Below, in pieces: positions 22,531 to 33,994 of a stretch of DNA of 64,000 nt. The stretch's first letter is position 1. Each line of letters begins with the position of its first letter. Location of the stretch: positions 31,737 through 95,736 of the forward strand of contig QANZ01017969.1 in NCBI GenBank assembly GCA_003254925.1, given 5' to 3'. The translations under genes and the position numbers were made by a program. Under the pieces are notes generated by a model. That model made no database searches. It was not told where the DNA came from and worked only from the letters and a program-made list of their open reading frames with translations. This stretch comes from Chamaecrista fasciculata (lineage: Eukaryota > Streptophyta > Magnoliopsida > Fabales > Fabaceae).

Positions 22531-24888
22531 TCTTGTTGCTGATCAACGTGAAATCTAACGGAACCCAGATTGAGTTTTTGTTTAGCGAGAAATGAAGATA
22601 AGCTGAGTTGAATCGCAATGAATCGGTCTTCAAGCGTACCGATAAAGGCCGGATTGAGATTCGAGAAGAACGAGCAAGAGAGGCGATAGCAAAACCATGT
22701 TCACTCAGCAAGCATGTTTAGACCCAGAAAATATTTGAAAAACGCGTACGCTCAATGCCAAAATGTTTTTGCTTTTCCTTTATTTGAATATTGAAAGTTC
22801 AATTTTTATTTTTTTAGTAAAAAAATACTTAATAGTTTGATACTATAAATTATGAATTAGACATCACAACTCACAAGAAACTTTACTACTTGATGCGCAA
22901 ATTGCTCCTGTTATATGAATAGTATAACTTGGTCTAAATATTTAATTATAAAAAACATTAATATAAACTTAAAACATACGAAATTTCCATGTTCTAAATA
23001 ATTCAAAATGTAACATTTTCACATGTATTAGTCTATTAGATTTAACTTCATATAAACTCACAAAAATTTAAAATTCTTCATCTTAAAATTTGTTCAATTG
23101 TTATAAAAATATTTTAATTATAAAAAATGGATAAAATGAATGGGCATGGTTGTTTGCAGATGAGAGGGGATGAGTTTGAAGCCTATCATTCGGCGGTGAC
23201 TTGACTTTATATTTGATTTTGAGAAGCTGATCATTATATCAAACAATATTGTCCTTGTCTCATCTTTCTTTGGACTTGGTAAAACACACACCATTTCATG
23301 GATATGGAGGAACTTGCCTCGAACTTACACTATTATACTAGTATATATTATTACGAAAATGTATCGTGTGCATGGAATTTAGCAATTATATATATATATA
23401 GTCTTTGTTTGGATTTTGTGTGAAATACTTTCTGAATTGCCGTCTACTTGACTTTTAAACAAATATATTGGACATGTTAGGTGTTATCCTGTGCATAGCA
23501 TGGAAAAGGTGTGCTTATGTGTACTGTATGTATAGATAATATTGTTGTGTGATTGTGTCTATTCTAACTTAACCGAAAATGATGATATCATTGTAATAAA
23601 ATAATATTAACTTTAATTAACTGAGATATTTTTAAGATGGTTTATATACAATATATCATTTTTTTAGTTATTCATGGAACAGGGACAGTAAATATCAGAT
23701 ATAACTCCCAACTAGATAAATTAAGAAAATATAACTTTCAAAAGATGATGGAAACTTTAACAAGTATATTGATTCTGCATTTTGAATATGTATCATGCTA
23801 CATAAGTTTGATTTTTAAGCAAACAATTAAACAAAAACGAAATCAGCCCTACTCTTTAATATGTGTGTATTATATATATATATATATATATTACTACATT
23901 TGATAGCGGCTCATTTTTAATTTTCAAATGAAATAGTTGAACTTGAATCATTAGTTAAAAATTAAAAGTAAAAGTTGGCCCTATACCAATGTACACATAA
24001 CTGTCCTCAATTATTTGAAATTTTCAAACAGTATTATTCGGCATCATAAAAAAAAATGAATGCCCTCTTTGACATAGCTTCATGCCTATTAGAATATAAT
24101 TTAGGCGCACATGTTTACTCATTTTCACATTTGTACATGTTAAGAAACTTAAGAAAATTTGATATAAATACAATATATCAACACATGAAGAAACCGGTAT
24201 TCAATTTCGCAATTCAAATGAAACTTTTGATACGCTTTTGTAACATAATTTATCAGGAGATGTGCACAAACATGACGCATGAAATTATTTAAAGAATGTG
24301 GTGCTTACGATGAGATAGTTGAATTTTCGAAACTCGAAAGAAATGCCATATTCTTTTTTTTTTATGAAAAGAAATGTCATATTCTTAAGTTTCTAATAAC
24401 TTAATAAATAATGTAAAGACTAATTTGTTATAGAAGCGAACTCACCAAATTTTCTTTGACATATGAACTGCCTCGTATATATATATATATATATCATGTA
24501 TGTATGTGTACGTATATTGTAGATTTGTAGGTGGTCCTTTTCTTTCATAGTTTTTGACATTACATCAATCTCTCAATTTCTCTGCCTTCATTTTGATGCC
24601 CTTACAGCATTTCACTCTCAATTCCTCAAATGTGATTTCAAAATCCATATCCCAATAATGGTCTTTCTTGAGTAGTTGAGTTCTTCTGTTATCCCTAAAA
24701 GAAAATCATAATTCATAAGGTTAAACTAAGCGCAAGTAAATAATTATTTTATAAGATTAAATAAAATATAACAATCAATCCTCGGACTAAATAAATAAAT
24801 ATATGAACGTTACATTTTCTTTACCTGAAACATAATCCATTCAATAGTAAAATAAAGCTAAGCACAATACAAACAAAAATCAAACAAA

Positions 24889-25062
24889 TTAGCCAACTCC
24901 CTCCCTAGCATAAGCAGCATCACTAAACAGGATATCAACTAACGAAGGTGGGAGTTTGCAACCCATCCAAGAGGATCCAACCTTGTGTCTGGCAAGACAA
25001 TCAGCTGCCAAGTTAGCGAATCTAGGGATCCAACTACAGCTACAATCATCTAAAGATCTGAA
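24889..25062 (-). mobile_element. LINE RNase H C-terminal remnant
   Basis: On the minus strand an uninterrupted frame of about 57 codons ends at a TAA (24891-24889). It contains CSWIPRFANLAADCLARH, matching the last conserved block of the RNase H domain in plant L1-type elements (WIPRxxNxxAD.LA). No reverse transcriptase or poly-A tail was found, so this is a fragment. Confidence 0.6.
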
Positions 25063-25862
25063 AACATTAATTTTAGAAATTTTTGTGTATTTTTTGCCTA
25101 TAATTTTTAATATTTTAATTTAATTTTTAATAAGAATAATATGCATTCCACTACATATACTTAACTTATTATAACAAAAAATAATAATTTACTTAATTTT
25201 TATGCTTGACATTACTAATAATAATAATAATCCAACGTCAAAGAAAAGGAAAATCTATGGTAACGAAATGAAGGAAAAATAGTTTGTCTTTGTGATAATT
25301 TGGGAGTGTGCACAAGTCAATATGAGAGGTCAACTTAAGGCAGTATTGTAATTTCCATGAGAATGTTAATTTCAGTCGTCATAAGCAAACCAATTGTTGT
25401 TTGCCACGTGTAGAAAACACAATGGGGTGTTTTACATATTTTACATCTTGCGGTTTCCTGCATCGTTTTCAACGTTTCATCATGAAAACGACGCTCTTAT
25501 AAATCATTCATTTCCAAAGACCATTATCTCTTCTTTTTCTCCAAGCACCATGCAATGTCCACATGTTAGTTACAACTAGACTGAACTAGTAACAAATTAT
25601 GAAAACTATTAAATTACCTAAATATTAAATTAATCTAATTAATAAATACCCTCCATTCTAAATTTTAACCTCATAATATAAATAAGAAATATTTAAAATA
25701 TTGAAATTTATCTCAAGTAGCCAATCAGCCGATGCCCCTCTGAATCGGTCATGGTATTATAATTCCTTCCATTGTGGTTCTTCACTTCTTCCAAACAAAT
25801 TCAAAGATACAAACAAAAACAATATAAAGATTCGGATTCTTTTTTTTTTCACAAAAAAAAAA

Positions 25863-25863
25863 N
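25863..25863. other. Single N in homopolymer context
   Basis: One undetermined base lies between a run of A and a run of T. Like those at 45911 and 57223, it sits in low-complexity sequence and may mark a collapsed gap of unknown size. Confidence 0.5.
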
Positions 25864-26334
25864 ATTTTTTTTACTTGAAATCTTAAATTTTAAAATTTGA
25901 CAAACATGTCTCTTCAAATTAAAAAAAAAAAAAGCTCACAGATATAATTTATGAATTTTTTATTTCGACAACTCAATATTTTTATATAATCTCATATTTT
26001 TAAAAGTCAAAGAATTTTAAATAAATAAAAGTTAATAGGACTTGTTTATCAAATTTTGAAACTAACTAATTTGTAATTTTAGATAGTCTCTTTAATTTGT
26101 CAAATTTAAAACTTATGAGTCTTTTTAACCCCGGTTTAAAACTAAAGTTGAAAGTTTTGGTGCAATTTAAAATTAAAATTATAAAAGAGAAAGAAATGAT
26201 GGGTTTTTTCATTTGTTCTGTTATTTAAATGTCATAGTAAGATATAAGGAAAAAAAATCCAAAATCATCAATTCAATCATATTCAACACAATATGATTAG
26301 ATGGGTAATGATAATTTTTATTGTTTTTGTTCTT

Positions 26335-26690
26335 AAAAATAAAGAAGGCAATTTCATCCTATTTTTTTTATCAATTCCATCAATAATGTTTTATATTTTG
26401 GTAAAATTTATCTTTTGACTAATTTCTTTTAATAAATTAACAATATACTTTATTATATTTTTCAATTTGAATTAAAATTTAATTTTTTTCAATTAATTTT
26501 ACATTACATGAAAAGATTAAAGACGTAATTATGTTGTTTATATTTTGTCAAAATAAGAATAAAAAATAAAATTGACTAAATATAGAAGCAAAATTGATTG
26601 CATGAAAAGACTAAAGACGAGACTGACACTTAATATAAAATTTGAGGACCAAAAATGGTACTTTTTTTTTTCATCAAACCAAAAATGGTA
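26335..26690. repeat. AT-rich dispersed repeat, copy 2
   Basis: Aligns in order with 7090-7480 over most of its length, with shared words such as CTTTTAATAAATTAACAATA and an ending close to TTTGAGGACCAAAA. Partial copy at about 62230-62440. Likely an old non-autonomous element. Confidence 0.45.
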
Positions 26691-27972
26691 CTTTCAATTA
26701 TTCAATTTAGTATTCCCTCCTTAACCATTATAGGTAGGCAGTAGCCTCCGTGAGACCAACCACCTTCTATTATTTTATTATATTATAGTTCACGTGTAAT
26801 TTAGAGATAGCATACTCAAGCAGAATGCAAGATAACTAATCAAGGCTACATACTTTTTGTTTACCGAGTGATCACTTATCAGTCATGTTAGAATATGATC
26901 AATTAGACTGAACCCAATAATCTGAAAAAAAATCAATTTGATCGAATTGAGCGAGTTAACTTAATCTAAACTGACTGGATTTTTATTTTTTTTATATTAA
27001 ATTCAATAAATAATTATAAAATGATAAAAATAAAAAAAAGTATAAATATTTTTTTATTATTTACAAAGTTAAAATATAATAATATTCTACTTAATTAAAA
27101 ATAATAATTTTTAATGTAAAAATAATTTATATAAGACTATAATTAATAAAAGTTAATTAAAGAAATTAATGTGATAAGTTATATATTATAAAATAATTAA
27201 TTAAAAATTTTATATTATATATTATTTAAGATAAATACTTATATATTTTTATTAATTTAATTTTTTAATATTTATTTTCTAAGTCTACTCAATCCATCCA
27301 AATCTGATCGCAACTCCACATCATTCGGTTATACAGTTTGACGATTGGATTCAGGTTAAGAACAAGTTACCTTCCTTACTACCTCAATCCTACCAAACTC
27401 ACCCAAACCCAACCGATGCAGTCACTGTGTGGAAAAATGATTTATTTATTTATTTTTAACTATAGAAGTGGTCATTTAACGGAATGAAGAGTACAGTGGT
27501 TTCTATGAAAAAAGAAGAGTACAGCCGTACAGTGGTCCAATTTGAGATCCATAAAGAAGAAAAGAAAAGAAAATATATTGGGCCAAATCAGTGAGACCAC
27601 ATAAGTAGCTCATTGTACGAGGACGTGTTGGGTAGTTAGTAGTACTTCCCAGACAGGACACGATTATTATAAATGATCCATCCCTTTGGTATGTAAGGCG
27701 AGAAAGCGTGACGTGATCTAGGAATTTAGCTAACTAATGCAGTATTGCCTTCTTGCACACATAATTTAAACTTTTAAAGCATGTTTCCTACTTTCGAAAC
27801 CTCTTCAGAGATAGTATAGCAATTTCAATTTGTGAAAGGAGCTGCATATTGTAATTAAACTCGCCACCTAATACAGTTTAGAAATATGTAATTAGTTTAC
27901 AGGTTTAAGGCTATTCATAATTCTGAAACCAACTACTAGTACTACTTATTAATTTCCGCATCTATCTAGCTT

Positions 27973-28680
27973 TTATTTGGTGTGTCGCGGGAGCACGAAG
28001 CAACAATGGGAACACCTGATCAGACCGTTGATATTGCAGGAGGAGCAGTTCCTAAAGCCGCTGATCTTCTCCACGTACACCTTACGGCTTCCATTGCATT
28101 GATTACACACAACAAACCTCAGCCCTCCACAGAAATCACAACAATTCGAATCAGACTTTGGCAGCCGTTTGATCATGGCGCTTAATTCTCCGCTCTCGTG
28201 TAGCCGTCGGATGTCCTCGGCTCCACCAACGTAGGTCCCACGGATGAAGACTACCGGGAGAGTCACATTCGTATGGCCCACAATCTTCTTTAACTCATCC
28301 AGGAAGCGATCGTCCATCGACACGTCACGCTCATCGACGGACACGAGGAAGCCACGCAGGATTGATCGGACGGTTCTGCAGTCTTCAAATGTCCGTCGCA
28401 CGACGCGGAGGCTAGTGTAGTAGACGACGATGCGGTGGTCGGAGTCCGGTGGTAAGGGGAGGCTGAGGCTGCGGATGAGGGAGGCGGAGATGTGAAGACG
28501 GCGGAAGAGGGAGGGAGATTTGGGAGAATTGGGAGATTGAGGTTCGATTAGGGTTTGGATGTCTTTGAAGGAGGAGCAAGAGAAGCTCAACGAACGAGGA
28601 CGAGAGTGAGGGTTGGAAATGGATGGTGATTTTTGAATGTTGCTTGCTGATCTCGACCATGGACGCCACATGGGGGACAT
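27973..28680 (-). CDS. Glutaredoxin-like protein with C-terminal CxxC cluster
   Basis: Single-exon gene for 235 residues starting at the ATG at 28680. The N-terminal third is Ser/Pro/Arg-rich and probably disordered. Residues about 80-185 form a glutaredoxin fold (IVVYYTSLR, FEDCRTVRSIL, LPVVFIRGTYVGG, DIRRLHESG). The tail has four CxxC pairs (CDFC, CNQC, CSSC, CSHC), which together look like a zinc-binding module. This matches the plant family typified by Arabidopsis At5g39865 and animal GRXCR1. The canonical CxxC/CxxS active site after YYTS is absent; the segment reads LRVVRRTFEDC. Thiol-disulphide activity is therefore doubtful, and a structural or metal-binding role is more likely. Function is otherwise unknown. 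Confidence 0.88.
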   Translation of the reverse strand: MSPMWRPWSRSASNIQKSPSISNPHSRPRSLSFSCSSFKDIQTLIEPQSPNSPKSPSLFRRLHISASLIRSLSLPLPPDSDHRIVVYYTSLRVVRRTFEDCRTVRSILRGFLVSVDERDVSMDDRFLDELKKIVGHTNVTLPVVFIRGTYVGGAEDIRRLHESGELSAMIKRLPKSDSNCCDFCGGLRFVVCNQCNGSRKVYVEKISGFRNCSSCNINGLIRCSHCCFVLPRHTK

Positions 28681-28959
28681 GGATAGTAGCTAGAGAGTAG
28701 AAGAAGAACAAGAATTGAAGGAGGATTTAGATTTTTTAGGTGAGGGAGGCAAAGTAGAAGAGATACTGATAAAGAAAAGGGTGGGGACATATAATTGGAA
28801 AAAAAATATATTATTATTTTTTTGTTATATTAGGCCAGTAATTAGTACTTTTCTTAAGAGTCAATAAATTCATTGTTTTCAAAATACTGTAAACGTGAAT
28901 TCTATTCTATGTGTTCTAATAGTAGATGGTTTTAAAATAATAACAAGGTAAAAATATTT

Positions 28960-29320
28960 TTGTTTTTATTTTAAGCTGTATCCTTAAAGTTTTTTATTGT
29001 TTAATTATATCCTTAATTTATGAGATTACTTTCAGTTATATTTTTAAAATTTTTTGAGTCAATTATATCCTTAATTTTTTTTATGTCAATTGTATCCACA
29101 ATTTTTTTTTTTGTCAACTGTACCCCAAGTTAAGGGGTATTTGATGATACAATTGACTTAAATATAAAACATTAAGAGTGTAATTAATTAAAAAAATTTT
29201 AGGGGTATAACTGAAACTGACCCCATATTTTGAGCGTACAATTGACTCATAAAAAAATTTAAAAATACAACTAAAAATGACCGCATACTTAAAAAAAATA
29301 ACCGAATAGTTTGGGATAAC
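28960..29320. repeat. Imperfect foldback (MITE-like)
   Basis: The left arm repeats phrases like GTCAATTATATCCTTAA, and the right arm carries their reverse complements (TACAATTGACTTAAATAT, AGGGGTATAACTG). The centre is near 29130. No clean termini or target duplication found. Confidence 0.5.
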
Positions 29321-31124
29321 CAGAATACTTTTATCTAATAACAAAAATTTATATTTCATGTCAGACTTTTCTCCATATCAAAGCTTCCGTTTTGAATTTA
29401 AATTTTTTTTGTAACTAAAATTTTCTTCAAAAAATTCATAACACAGAATAGTTTTTTTTTAAAGGAAATTACTTAAAACATAATCACTACCAACGGAATT
29501 ATCGAAAAATAGATTTCCATTAAAATATAAAATAACTAGTAACACGTGTCACGTAATTATATTTCAACAAACATAAATTAAATAATATATCACCTCAAAA
29601 TAGAATTGCAAATAAAGCATGACTCATCATGAAAATGAATAAAACAAAAAAGATAAGGATGATGACATTTTTTTTTATCATTACATGAAAGAAAGGAAAA
29701 TGAGTCAATGCTAGTTGGTATTTAACTATTTATAGTTATTTTTTGTATCCAAAACAATTAAATAATTTAGTAACCACTATTTTAAGGATAATAACGAGAA
29801 TTTTTTTAATGAGAAAATAATTTTTTTTTTTCAAATAATAATATATTTATGAAATATTGAAATTTCGTTTCTCTCAAATGTAAATTGTTAATTAAATATT
29901 TACTTACTAATTATGTTTTATCAAATTTATCAAGTTGTATCAGTTATCAAATGTAAATTGTAAATTGTAAATTGTTAATAATTATGGTCTATTTATATAT
30001 ATAAAAAATATGTTTAGTGAACAAAATCTTACATAAGTGAAATAAATATACTTTATAGAACAAATAACTTAATATAAGTTATTACTTTCACTATTATTTT
30101 TTTTGTCTTTTTTTGCTTTTAACATTTGTTGATACTTATTGAATTGATCCGGTCGATCAAAATATTGATGAGTAAAACTTTAACTTAAGTAAGCGTATTC
30201 TGTTTTTAACTTCCATTAGATTTGCTTTCAATGATGAAGATGAACACGTTCAGTGCTCCAGCTTTGTGTTGTACATATTAGGAAGGATAACGGCGAAATT
30301 AACTGAATTGCCAAATATGATTAGCGATGAGATACAGTCACCAGAATAGTCATTTTGGGGTGCGAATCCACGGCCACAAGTTTTATACTTTTTATATTTC
30401 TCGGTTTTTTGGAAGTTTCTCCCACCTTTAACTATTGTATGTGAATTTTATTTTTATTTATAACGTTTCAGAACTTTTAATAATGACATTTGCCTAATTC
30501 TATCATAATCCATACCATTCGTCATTTACTTCTCTGCAATTTTGAATCGTTCAAATTGGGCAACATTGGAGCCACCTTGCCGAGAATTTTAAATTATCTA
30601 TATTCGTTATTACAAGTTTTCTCCAATCTCCAGATTTCCTCCTTAATTACTTGACTTTCATGGATCTAGACTGCAGGTGGTTTCAGATGGATAACTCATT
30701 AAATTCTATTGCAAACATTTTATTTAAGTTTTTCGGGGCAGTAAAATTCAATTGTGACATATGCATGAATGATGCATCTCGTATATATATATAAAAAAAA
30801 AATCATTTCTTTGAATAAATAATTATGTGAAAAAATATAAATGAGAAAAAAATGTTTAATCAAATTAATTAAAATCTGTTCTCACATAGTTATTTGGCTT
30901 AAAAAAAAAAAAACCTCAAAACAGGAAGCAAACAGATTGTGTAACGTGTATGCTTCAAAAAGATATGAGTGCACGAGTGCATAATTATCCTTCATAAATC
31001 GTAACCTTGACTTTTTTCACAGTCAAATAATAAACAGATTAGGGATAAATTTGATGACATTTAGTGTCATGGAATTGAATTTTAACTTAATGAATCATCA
31101 ATATATTTAGTTTAAATACTTCTT

Positions 31125-31640
31125 TTGATCCCCGAAACTAAGAGGTTGGTTTTATTTGGGTCTTAAAATTATTTTTTATTCTATTTTGGTCATCAAACTT
31201 TCATATTTGTTCCGCTACTAGTTTAATTAAAACGTGATTTATTCCGGTTTTTATTGTTATTTCTAACTTGAAAAATTAAGATGAATAAATTTTTTTATAT
31301 GTTTCATAATAAATGAGTCGAGAAAGAGAAAAAGAAAAATATTTTCTTTAAGTCATAAATTAAAGATAAATTTATAGTTAATTTTTCTTTTAAAGAGTGA
31401 AAATTTTTTATTTTCTCTTTATCAACTCATTTATTATGACACATTTAAAGAAGAAATAATCAATATAGATTATACAAGTTAAAAATAACAACAAACGAAA
31501 TCATTTTTTTAGACTAATAGTCTAATAGTAAAACAAATAGGAAAGTTATTTAAGAATCAAAACAAAACAAAACACAACTTTAGGACTAAAATGAAATGAA
31601 CCTTATAATTTGAGATTAAAATGACTATTTGATTAACATA
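31125..31640. repeat. Imperfect palindrome, foldback MITE-like
   Basis: Left-arm words (TTTCATAATAAATGAGTCGA; TCTATTTTGGTC) reappear reverse-complemented on the right (CAACTCATTTATTATGA; GGACTAAAATGAAATGAAC) around a centre near 31380. A half-related sequence lies at about 54590-54760. Probably a non-autonomous element of about 500 bp. Confidence 0.5.
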
Positions 31641-32799
31641 TATAAATTGAATTATGATTTAACTTTTACCAATTAAATTATTTGTATAATTTTTTCTTTT
31701 GAAAATTCCATATGAAGTCATTATTCCATATACTATTTTCTTACTTAACAACTATACCAATAAATTCTATAATAGGGGCTTGCATCGTGTTGTGTTGGGT
31801 GAGAGGTGAGCATGAATTGGGTTGAGGTTGAAGAAAATTTCAATCCAATCATTAAATAAATGTGTAGATTGGGTTGGATTGAATTTTCGTGGGTCAATAA
31901 ATATAAATTTTCTAAGAAAAAATATTACTATAAATTTGTAAGCAATGAAAGAAAAAACTTAAACATAAAAAAATTAAAAAATAAAGATTGGATATATAAA
32001 TGTGAATTTATTAAAATACACTCTAAAATATTTATAACATTTTTTTTGGCCAAAAAATATTTATAAATATATTATATATGTAATTATGTAAATTTTAAAG
32101 TCATAGTATCTTGATTATAATTAATTAACAATATAAATACATAAAAAAAATATAAAAGTATATTTAAAAAATTAATAAAAATTATATAAAATTACAATAT
32201 GTGTGTGTGAGAGTTAGTAAGTTGGGATGAGTCTTAAAATTGTAACAATCCGACTTTTCGACTTACAGATTCTTAGGTTGACATTTTCAAATTCAACCCG
32301 ATCTATGAACTCAAACAAACTCAATTTATTACTGAAAGCTGAGTTAGATTTTGCGGATTGGCTTATTGAACTGACTCATTGCTTAATTTTAATATTGTCA
32401 TTCATACTACAAGACTAATTTTCTATTGAATCAACTTGAATCCTTCATTTGCAACTAGTTAAAATGTGTTTGTAAGTTTAAGCATCTCGAAAATGAAAAA
32501 TAAACAAGGTCAGAAACATGTTAAGAGTGTCACACAAATTTAAGAATGTTTAATATTTTTCAAAGGGCTTCGGCCGAAAAAAAAGAAAATTTCAAAGGGC
32601 TACACTCATTCCGGCCCAAAAAAAAAAGGGCTAGACTCAATTTTTTTTTTTTATATAAAGTTTTATGGTAAAAACAAAACACGTGGTAAACATGTTTAAT
32701 TTGTATAATGAGTTATACCACATAGCGAATATGGAAAAAAATGTTATACCACCGGTTACAAAGCAAAAAAAGAAGAAAAGTAAAAACGATAACAACTTA

Positions 32800-33097
32800 G
32801 GCTCCGTTTGGTAGCCATGAAAAGAGTTTTACATTGTAAAACTCCACGAATTTCGAGACTTTCATGTGTTTGGTATGGTAATTTAAGCTATGTAAAGTGG
32901 ATTACAATGTAAAGGGTTTTACATTACATAGGCCATTTTTCTTTACTTCACATTTCTGATGTAATTCAAGTCTACCTAGGGAATTATGGTAGAATTCCTA
33001 ATTTGCCCCTCTCACTCTCATCCCATTTTCTCCCCCTAAGGTGGCCGGCGACAGCGGCGGCGGTTGACGGCGGCTCCGGCCACCGTGGACGGCGGCG
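32800..33097 (+). mobile_element. Left end of a Harbinger/Tourist-type element
   Basis: TTA (32797-32799) is followed by GGCTCCGTTTGGTAG, a terminus typical of PIF/Harbinger-derived elements with a TTA target duplication. The interior has short inverted TTTTACATTGTAAAA motifs and then a GC-rich GGCGGC-type stretch running into the N gap. The right terminus is not visible. Confidence 0.5.
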
Positions 33098-33436
33098 NNN
33101 NNNNNNNNNNNNNNNNNNNNNNNNNNNNNNNNNNNNNNNNNNNNNNNNNNNNNNNNNNNNNNNNNNNNNNNNNNNNNNNNNNNNNNNNNNNNNNNNNNNN
33201 NNNNNNNNNNNNNNNNNNNNNNNNNNNNNNNNNNNNNNNNNNNNNNNNNNNNNNNNNNNNNNNNNNNNNNNNNNNNNNNNNNNNNNNNNNNNNNNNNNNN
33301 NNNNNNNNNNNNNNNNNNNNNNNNNNNNNNNNNNNNNNNNNNNNNNNNNNNNNNNNNNNNNNNNNNNNNNNNNNNNNNNNNNNNNNNNNNNNNNNNNNNN
33401 NNNNNNNNNNNNNNNNNNNNNNNNNNNNNNNNNNNN
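33098..33436. other. Assembly gap (339 N)
   Basis: A run of undetermined bases. It begins in GC-rich GGCGGC repeats and ends inside the left arm of the following inverted repeat, both difficult to assemble. Confidence 0.99.
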
Positions 33437-33825
33437 CACTTTGGTACCCTGTGGTTTGAAACTTGACACTTTGGTACCCTGTGGTATTCTCCATTAACAC
33501 TTTGGTACCCTTTGGAGCTATTTTGTAATTTTAATCATAATAAATTTTACAAAAATTACATATTGACCCCAAAAAAATTTTAAATTTTTCATGTTAGTCC
33601 CTATATAATATGTATCCAGGGACCTATTTGTAATTTTTTGAAAATTTTTTGGGGTCAATATGTAATTTTTGCAAAATTTGTTATGGTTAAAATTACAAAA
33701 TAGCTCCAAAGGGTACCAAAGTGTTAATGGAGAATACCACAGGGTACCAAAGTGTCAAGTTTCAAACCATAGGGTACCATAGTGAAATATGGTCAAACCA
33801 CAGGGTACCAAAGTGTAATTTACCC
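33437..33825. mobile_element. Long inverted-repeat MITE (CACTTTGGTACCC family)
   Basis: Two arms of about 160 bp face each other around about 33615. The left arm carries CACTTTGGTACCCTGTGG and the right its reverse complement, followed by GTGTAATTTACCC at the outer end. Each arm contains repeated CACTTTGGTACCC units. The left terminus is lost in the N gap. The long subrepeated arms suggest a Mutator-like or foldback MITE. Confidence 0.7.
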
Positions 33826-33994
33826 AAAAAATTATATAAAATTTTAAAAACTATTTTTTACAATTTTGGATGATTTTCCTAGTCTGAGTCACGTGATGCA
33901 GCAGCAGAATGATAGAGATAAGAAATTAAAAGAATGTGATTTAGCGCGGCCCGTTCCCCCAAGTATAGAAAATAGTAGACACAAGTGACAGAAG

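Larger units (their letters stand above)
22531..27972. other. 5.4-kb intergenic region
   Basis: AT-rich and without a recognisable gene. It holds a LINE RNase H remnant (24889-25062), copy 2 of the dispersed repeat (26335-26690), (TA)n runs near 23871-23890 and 24477-24494, and one N at 25863 inside a poly-A/poly-T stretch. The promoter of the receptor pseudokinase gene must lie at its left end. Confidence 0.55.
28681..33994. other. 5.3-kb intergenic region rich in foldback elements
   Basis: No gene recognised. It contains imperfect foldbacks at about 28960-29320 and 31125-31640, a Harbinger-like terminus at 32800, a 339-base N gap (33098-33436) and the long inverted repeat 33437-33825 just upstream of the MSP-ankyrin gene. 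The remainder is AT-rich without visible structure. Confidence 0.55.

Noticed and set aside
32984..33500. Long open frames across the N gap
   Set aside because: They are open only because N codons are never stops; the flanks are transposon repeats.
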